From assembly GCA_011037195.1 (NCBI GenBank), contig JAAEAF010000231.1, forward strand, positions 124,001 to 188,000: a stretch of DNA of 64,000 nt. The letters run 5' to 3'. Under the pieces are notes generated by a model. That model was not told where the DNA came from, searched no databases, and was given only the letters and a program-made list of their open reading frames with translations. A program made the translations under genes and the position numbers. The first letter of the stretch is position 1, and every line of letters begins with the position of its first letter. The DNA is from Triatoma infestans (lineage: Eukaryota; Arthropoda; Insecta; Hemiptera; Reduviidae). This document shows, in pieces, positions 52,901 to 61,900 of the stretch.

Positions 52901-55900
52901 AGGACCACTCTCTCGGACTAGAGTGGGAGAAACTACATAAATACAGCGACGGGAGATAGTTAAACAACACAGTTCGTACAACTGAGGTCACTCGCCATGA
53001 TGGGTTTACCATGAAATTCCCTAACTTCTTCACGAAAGAACCTGTAAGCCTTCTGAGCATCTTCGTCAGTTTCAAAAGTTACGTACCAAGAATTATTATG
53101 AGCAAATTCACAAGTTATTAACTTAGGACAATTAATCCCAGAAAATAATCCCTTGACTTCTTCCAATGGAGTACTATCTGGAATTTCTCTTAAAATTACG
53201 ATGCACCTCTTATGATTTGGGTGCACTTTTTGGCCTCATCGTCCACTTGCACATTCGGTGACTCTCTAAGAACTTCAGTGATCAGTTTTATGTCTGTAGT
53301 CAATTTTTTAACTTGGTTAAAATTAGCTACTGTCCATATCGGCACATACTGATCATTGCCCATTCGAGAGAGAAGATATTTGTCAGTCCCAAATTTTCTC
53401 TGGAGAAGTAGTACTCCAGTTGGGAGGAAAGCACCTGCTTTAGCTGCTCTAGAGGCATTGGCGTGGTGGGATTGGGATGTTCATGAACTTGATCCGTAGG
53501 GGCCTGCCTAATCAACTGTAGCTCTCCAAGCTGATCCGTTACTCCATTCAACAGGCTGAAAAACTGTTGTAGGACTGGAAGCATGCGGTTCTGGAGTGGC
53601 AATAAAACATGCAGATGCGCCAAGTATCGAGTAGCTAAACCCGACTTTAGCCAATAATGGTAAAACAAATTACTTTATGATGTAATGAAACAAAGAATTC
53701 TTGCATTGGAGTATGGATATATGATATAGATTTATGTTCAACATTATCTGTCATAAATAATTCATTCATTTATATTCAACGAATCCAAATTAACAGTACG
53801 AAAAAGAAGTTCACTTTATATTTAATTTACATTGTAACAGCATTATAAACAGTAAAAATTGTAATAGCAATAAAACAAGCAAAATTTTTGAAAATGATGG
53901 GCAGGATGTTATAATTTATTCACAACTTGAAAACAAGATACTTGTTTTCATTTATGACCACAAAGCCAGTACGTAATGGTAACCTGAGATTTAATTCAGG
54001 TTTGGATATGGTAATATTTTACAACTAGTCGAAATGAAAATATGAGTTATCACAGAAATAGAGCTGAACTCATTGGTTTGAGAAAATGGATCTTTACAAA
54101 TCTTTTTTAATTTTCCACTCAAAAACCAAATCAAAATTATTGAACACACAAAGTTAGACAAATGCAATAAAAAGAGGTATGCAAAAGAACATTTAATCAT
54201 TCTTGGATAATTTTCACATTTTAAGTGATAAAAATTTTCAAATGGAAGCTATATATCAACTCAGATTAACTTTGAAACTCACATAGCATCCCTTTTAAAT
54301 TAAACAAATGAAATATGCATACAAATTAAGAATATTTTAGCTTCAATCACTAGAATCTATTGAAAAGATAGACTTTGAATCCATATATCTTTTGACACTC
54401 CAAACTGACAAAAAATTATTTTATGCGCGTACTGAATCCAGTAGTTCAGCACTTCACGAATCTTTTATACTCACCTGAAGCCTACTTCTTGCTTCCCCAG
54501 GATTGGTTCGCCAATCGACATCATACCATTTAGCTTTTTTAGGTAACAATGATTCACTAAGACTTTTTTCTAGAAATCTTGTCAATTCTGTTTTTATGGC
54601 ATTGTCGTGTTCTAGTAGACTCTAATCTCACAGCCCAGGCATGTACAATCAATACCCAATGCATTTTAAAGATAAGATTCATTTAGGAAATTTAATACTT
54701 ATTGCTTAAAAAATATTAGTTCTTAAATATCCAATATAAAATTTAATGTCACTTGAACGTTTCGTTAATAAGATTGGGCTAGCATTTAGCGTTCAAACGA
54801 CATAAATTCGCAACCATCAATTATTTTCATATTTTATAAAGATTATAATATCCTGAGCCTTGCTGCATCTATATGTAAGTTCATACTTTTATTAATAAAA
54901 AAAAAAAATAATGAAATTTTTCAGTTTTTAATTGAATACAAGAAAAACGAATATGTAAAAGAGAAAATAATCAAATAGAATATTTATTTTTTAAACCAAT
55001 AATTCAAGATACTCAGAATACTAACAGCATGAGATCTGACGTGACTTCTCCTCATTGTTCGGCCGATTGCTCTTTCAGCGCCTCCTGATGAAACCCTCTG
55101 ATGGCCCTGCCTAATTCTACTCAAACTACTTCGTTTAACAACTACAGTCTCTTCAGGCTTGACTAATTCTTCGGCAGAATCATCCTTTAAAAGAAATAAT
55201 TTAATTATCTCTATTTTGTTTGGGGACAGTTCATATTGAGTATGGTAAACAATAATTAGACATAAAAATTCTAAATTTAATGTCATTAAGCAAGCATACT
55301 TAAATCAAAATGATCTGAAATTTTCTTATAAATAAAATACATTCAAATTACCAGTTTTGGATGTTTAATATGTGGTATTTCTCCTCTGAATGCTTCATAC
55401 ACTTGTGATAAGTATGTTAACATCGTAAGTGAATCTGGTACCTCACAATGGGCCATTTCTTCTCCTGTCATGACCTGAAAATATATTTTCATTATCAAAT
55501 TCAACAGAAGTAATAGGCAAGAACAATATCGTTTTGGTTCATTCTATAACAAGCGTGTTTACAATCTCTTTAGCCGACCATACATAAATTTTTATGTATG
55601 TACATATATTATTCTTAACTCGCATCAAATATATTTTTTGTTAAAAAGTTCAAACATTTTCATTTTTAAAATAGGTATCAAGGAATCAACAAATATATAC
55701 ATAAAACTGACCGGAGGTATAGCCAATTCCCGTTCCAAAATATCGAAAGCTAACTGATTGTTGTGAGTCGCATTGCTTGGATCCAAGGCTGCAAAGTCAA
55801 GCAAATGTGGTCGATATCTATGGACAATTGCACAAAGAGCAAGACCATCTTTGAAAGAATGCGTTATGTCCACGACCTAGGGGGGAAAAACCTCTTAGTA

Positions 55901-58900
55901 GTTCAAACCTTTTTAAAGATTAAAAAAAATTGAGGTAAAAAAATAAAACATGCAAAATCATATAAACACAATTAGAAAAAAAAATACTAGCGAATAAAAA
56001 AAAAAAAGATAATAAAAATGTATTATGTCGATAAGAAAGGGTATTTAACACAAATAAAAGACATAATAAATTTCGTATGAATGCAATATTTTTTGTATAA
56101 AGATATGGAAAAGTAGAAATTTGATTCTAGTTGACAAGATAGCAACGGAAATAATTACTAAATTTTGACTGAAAACTGTTATTACTGCATAAAACATTAT
56201 AGAATAGTTACCGATAAATGGAATTTAAGTTAAATATAACATTATATGTAAACAAAAGAAAACAACCTTCACAGATGGATAATGAGACACCTGTCTTTGG
56301 AGCCAATGAAGAAGAGTTTCAGCATGCACATGACCATCTGAAAAACATTTAATCCACCACCTAACAATGTATAACTAAAATAGACCTTAACTTTTATAAT
56401 AACATTTTAATGATACAAATAAATTTAAAAAACTACAGCAAAAAACTACACGAAGGATTAAACAATTTTTATCAAACATGAATAGTTGAAAATGAACCAT
56501 CTTTTACCTCTTCTTCTTCTTTTCTTTGGCACTTCTTGAGGAAGTATAGTAGGTTGGGAATTATTAGGTTCTTTCAAAAACTGTTCAACAGCCGTTACAT
56601 CGTCTGTGCTAAACAAACCTCTCACTTGAATTGGCAAAACACTTCTACTATTCAAATTAGGGTACCTGATTTGGAAAGAAATTATTTAGATTTATACTTT
56701 CATTATTAACTAACATGATGCAGTATCAATTTTTTAGTTTACATTATTTTGACATGATACCTAGTATGCGGATCTAATGTATACGCCTGCAAATCCCGAT
56801 GCAGGTTTTCTGGAGTTGTCTGTCCCAATAGACGGTAAATACTTTCTCTTTCAGCCAATACTTCAAGCGGATGCAGACCTAAACACCAACTTCTTATTGC
56901 CCAACAAGCATCCATTGAACTAAGAAATCCTCTAGCGCATCCGGAGCCAGTTGGCCAAAAAGGCTAAGTAATTAAATATGAAACAAATACAAAACAGAGT
57001 AAAAAATAAAACCTCCAGGGAATGCACAGTTTTTTAAAGAACACTCAAGAATGTCAAGAATTCGTGCAAGTAAAATTACAAAACTAACAATTATTTAATT
57101 GTAGAATCAACGTATAATAATAGAAAGTGAAATAATAAATGATAACAATAATTGATATATTTGCAGATAAATAATTTTAGTCATCTCCTTAACTTATATT
57201 ACAGTATGCATAGAGACTCGGTCAAAAAATGAAAAAGCAAACTTCTTTTTACGTTTCGGCAGCTGTATCTTTTTCATGGTCTTTTTTATTTTTTGTACTT
57301 CTTTTGTAATTTCATTAACAATCATAAGAAAGCAATAAATTGCTGAAACGTTTTCACAACTTCATTGTTTTTAATATATGAAAGAAGGAACCGTACAATA
57401 AGTTAGTGTATTAAAAGAGAAACCTTTCATAGTTTCATCAGGACAAACTGAAATATGTTATGTATGTTACTTTCCATGTTCACGGATGTATGTTTCATAA
57501 AAATGATGGACCCACAAATGTCTTAAGCTTGAAGCAATCGTTGGAGTGTTTAAAAAAAATCGCGAAAAAATGAAAAATTATTTCAGTAAAGAAATACTTC
57601 CAGTTTAAAGATTCTGAACTAATTTTTCAACTCTGATTCCCTGGTGATACCCTAGCCAAGTCTATACTTTTAAGTCGCATTCTCTCACTTACTTATTCTT
57701 TATGTCATCCATTCACAAATCAAATGTGCATGCGCAGATCATAATAAAAACATGTTTTTTCTCCACTGAGGACTTCATACTTTGTGTTATTGAGCAGTAT
57801 TACATTACGAATGCAATAATAGTTCTTGTATGCAGAAAAAGAAAGTTACATAGATAAAAAAATTAATAAAAAATATTAAAGGCAAAATATTAAGTCTATG
57901 AGCAGTTGATACATTCATAAAATCAAATATTATTTGCATTTTCCAAGTACAGAAAACGTTACCTACCTCTAGGAGACTATCACCAACCAACGTAACCAAA
58001 AGTGTCTGCCCAGAAATTTCAACAAATCGTGAAGCATTTTCAGCAGCGTACATCGAAGTAAAGTCGAACATCGCTACATCAGGTTGACCATAGTGGTTAA
58101 CAGCAAATTCTAGCTGCGGAAGGCGACATCCTGTAGAAAAATCAGCTGCTTCCCTTGCATAATCCATTAAGGCGGTTTTATCCACGTTATCAGGTGAGAG
58201 AAGTTTAGCAGTATCACTATAATCCTGGAAGTAAAATAATTTACGAAAATCTTAAGAGATTCTTCGAGAAAATAAATTTAAACATCATGATAAATGAATA
58301 TATACTAACCACTCTAATTACTCCCTTATCAATAAGACTATGTTTCTTGGCAGTCATAACAAAATAATGGGTATCATCCTTATAGTAGACAATGTTCTCC
58401 AAATCTATACCCGTGGTAGCATATAACTCTTTAAAGAATTTCTGGTTAAATATAAACGCAACACCAGATATTTCTTCAACTCGAGCTTCCGCTTCTGTAT
58501 GACGATTAATAAAATTCGCTGTGATAGCAATTGCCAATTTACCTCGGAATTCTTTTCGCTTGAAACCTAGTTAAACAGGCTTTCAATGAAGGGGTGCAAA
58601 AGTTTCATTTATAGCTCAGGAGAAAAATTAAGTGTTCTTACCATCAAGAGTATTTCTCTTGCCATCAGCTCCTATGAGTACATTGAATTCATACTGAGAA
58701 ACGGGGTGATCTGCAGGACTTGTAGCTGCTCTCCAACCAACTCCTAAAAAATTATGAAATTTTGAAAGAATGATGAATTCCAAATCTTAAAAACAAGTAA
58801 TATTTTCAGAAATCGTTTTAAAAGAGAATTTACTTACTTTCAGCTGCCTGATCCTGAGCTGGTGGAGGAATCACAGATTCAAAGCCAACTCCTTCATGAA

Positions 58901-61900
58901 TTTCAATGCCTAATATTAATGCTACTTTTAGAAGAATACACTGTAACTGCCTAATACCTTAAACAAACAGAAAAACAACAACATTAATAAGAAGAAGAAA
59001 AAAAATCTAATTATAATTTTAGGTAAAAAACAGAAAATTTAATGTAGCATACTTATGTGATCAATGGCACCAGCACAAAATCGGCCGAAAAACTTTTTCG
59101 CCCCTAAAGCTCTTAGATCGTGAATAACAAATGGCCACAAATGTAGCACATTGTTCCTTGTTATCCGATCCCTTTTTTCTACAACGACTACTTTGGCACC
59201 CAATAGCTGTGCCTCGATAGCAGCGCGCAAGCCACAGGGGCCCGCTCCGATAACCAATACCTTCAACAAAGTTTTGATACGGAATATTGAAAATATCACT
59301 TAAAATTTTGTTTCAGCCTAAAAAAGTTAATTAAAAATACTTACCCTTGCATTCGTACATGCCTTTCCTCTATTGTAACATTTGTGACTAGCTCGTTTAT
59401 CAAATTTATTCCATAGTGCTTGGGCCTTCCATGACCTTAACTTGGACTGAAATAACAAATTTATAAATGAATAATCTTTAATAAAATATTGTTAATACAA
59501 TGGGTTATTTAGAGGTTAAAATATGGGTCATTAATCAGAGAGTCTTGCGAAGATGAACATAATTGAGATAGGATAAAGGAGGATAAATGGCTGCAAAAGG
59601 CTGGAACGTGGAGTGAGGCATGGATATGATAGTTTGAAAACAAGAGTAAGTTGACGTCATCCCAACACAGGGAAGCGTTAATTAAAAGTAATGTAAAAAA
59701 AAAAAGTATCTTTTAAATTACCATATCAGTACGACTCTATGCCCTCAGTATAAATCCACATATTTTTCAGATCTTTAAAATTACGAAAATTGTTCATGGA
59801 AAATTGTTTAAACCAACTTGGAACAGTTTCCTAATATTACCTCTCCAACTATCAGAAGTAGCAGCAGTTCTCTCTTTTTTTAGTTTTAACTCAAAAACTG
59901 AGTCTGCATCTCTAAGAAACGATATTCTGCTATTCAAGAAATTTCTTCAACTTTTCTCAAACTCGTTTACTACCTGTGTTTTGATTCATCGTGTTTCAAT
60001 TCCACCAACCGAAGCACTTTCTTAAATGTCAACGATTACAGCCGACAATGTATTTCCAAACCGCTTCAAAAAGCCCAGGTCACATTTTGTTATATCCTCG
60101 AGATACGAATCAAAAGAGCAAATTGGACTGACTGCTTATCCCACCAGAATGGTGACATCACCTCCGACAGGGGATGTCACCCTCGCCACCAGCAGGCTTA
60201 CAGAGGCACTGTACGGCATATCCGAGAGTTGGCGGGAGAATTGCAAGACCTCCCGTCCCCTGGTGGACCCCGGAATGCAAAGCAGACTACCCATCAAAAA
60301 GCCGGCCCTAAATAGATTTAAACGGCATCCGACGGAGGAAAATTTAAAAGACCAGGAGCCAGATAGAAACGTTTAATCAGACAAGCTAGGAAAGAAACCC
60401 TCACCTCAAACATAAAAAACGTAGAGCACATAAAGAATTCTTTTTCTTAAAAAAAAAATCTGTTAATAACTTTGTTATTTTACAAATATCAGAGTTTTAG
60501 TTATTTTTAAAAGTGAGGATAGTCACAGAAATTTCATTATTATTGATCTACTTCAATCCTAGAGAGGAAATAAAAGAGTTATGTGACTGATAAAATTTTA
60601 CTTAACTTTAGTTCGCATGAATATCTTTCTTGTATCCATCTTAATAAAGTAATTGATTCTGACGGTTTTATTTGTGAATAAAAAAGTCAAAAATAGTACA
60701 GACATGATACATAAAGCCGCAGCTAGTTAAAAGGGTGTTCATCTGGTTAAAAAACTTGAAAGAAAAATCCTTAGTTTTAATTAATGGGAGGTCGAAGTCT
60801 GATAATCTTGCATAGTTTACTTTCACTAGCTTTATCTGCTTGGATGTTATACAATGAAGAGTTAGTGCAGAAATTTTAGAAGGGCTAAACAGAAACACTC
60901 CGCATTCTAATAAGATTGGAAACAGTATCGATCAATTCATTTGTTTTATAATTAACCTTGTACTGGTTGTTAAAAACAAAAAATGGACAAAACCAGGTTT
61001 CCAAAAATTTGTTTTTTAAAACTGAAGTTTCACAATGCAAAGGTGAATTTAAAATATTACTGCTATACCTAATTACTAAACTTAATTAATAAATTTATTC
61101 CATCCTTTGTTTGGTTTATTATTACTGTGAATATGATATGTTATCTACTGTTGATAAGAATAAAGATTTCTTATTTCATGAAGACATTGCTAAAGCTAAA
61201 AATTCTACTTAAAGTACATATTTGAATGTAATATGCCAAAATTGTACTTTAGAATATTATTTTCTATGTTCTTGAACGATATACTTTTGTTTGTTTTCAA
61301 TTTTCAAATTTATATTAAACTAATGTTATCTATTATGTTAGTTGATATTTAAATCATGTAACGATGTGATTTTTCTATAAAATAATTAACTATTATTATT
61401 GTTATTAAGTATCCGAAGGTAAAGAAAATCGCTAGAGTCATTTAAGAGAAATTTTAAGAACTAAGAAAATATTCAGTGAAGACGCACTTCCGCTTGATGG
61501 ATTTAGATATAAACTATGAAATTAATCGATAATGGTGCCCAAATGGAATAATAAGTTTAATCATCATGTGTTTTTTCGTTTTTTAGACATTTTTTCTCTC
61601 TTTCTCACTTTTCCCCCTCCAATATGACTTCATGGTTTTTATTAAATTATTGACTTAATGAAAAGATTTTATTAGTTTCGCAATAGAAAAAAATAAAAAC
61701 TTTTTTTGAGCGTAGTTGTGCCCTGCGATCTGAAAGATCTATTGTGCCCGGAGCTCCTCGAGTACTATCAGCCTCCCGGCAGTGTTCTCTCGTTAACAGA
61801 TACAGCGTTACCATCAAGCCCAACGATACTGATTGGGGTAACTACCCTTTACTCTTTAAACTTAAAGAAGGTAAGCTCCCAAAATCCCAGAAAATTTTGG

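Noticed and set aside
52800..53075. A 91-codon minus-strand ORF overlapping the LARP4 copy
   Set aside because: It is an out-of-frame reading of the pseudogene continued into intron.
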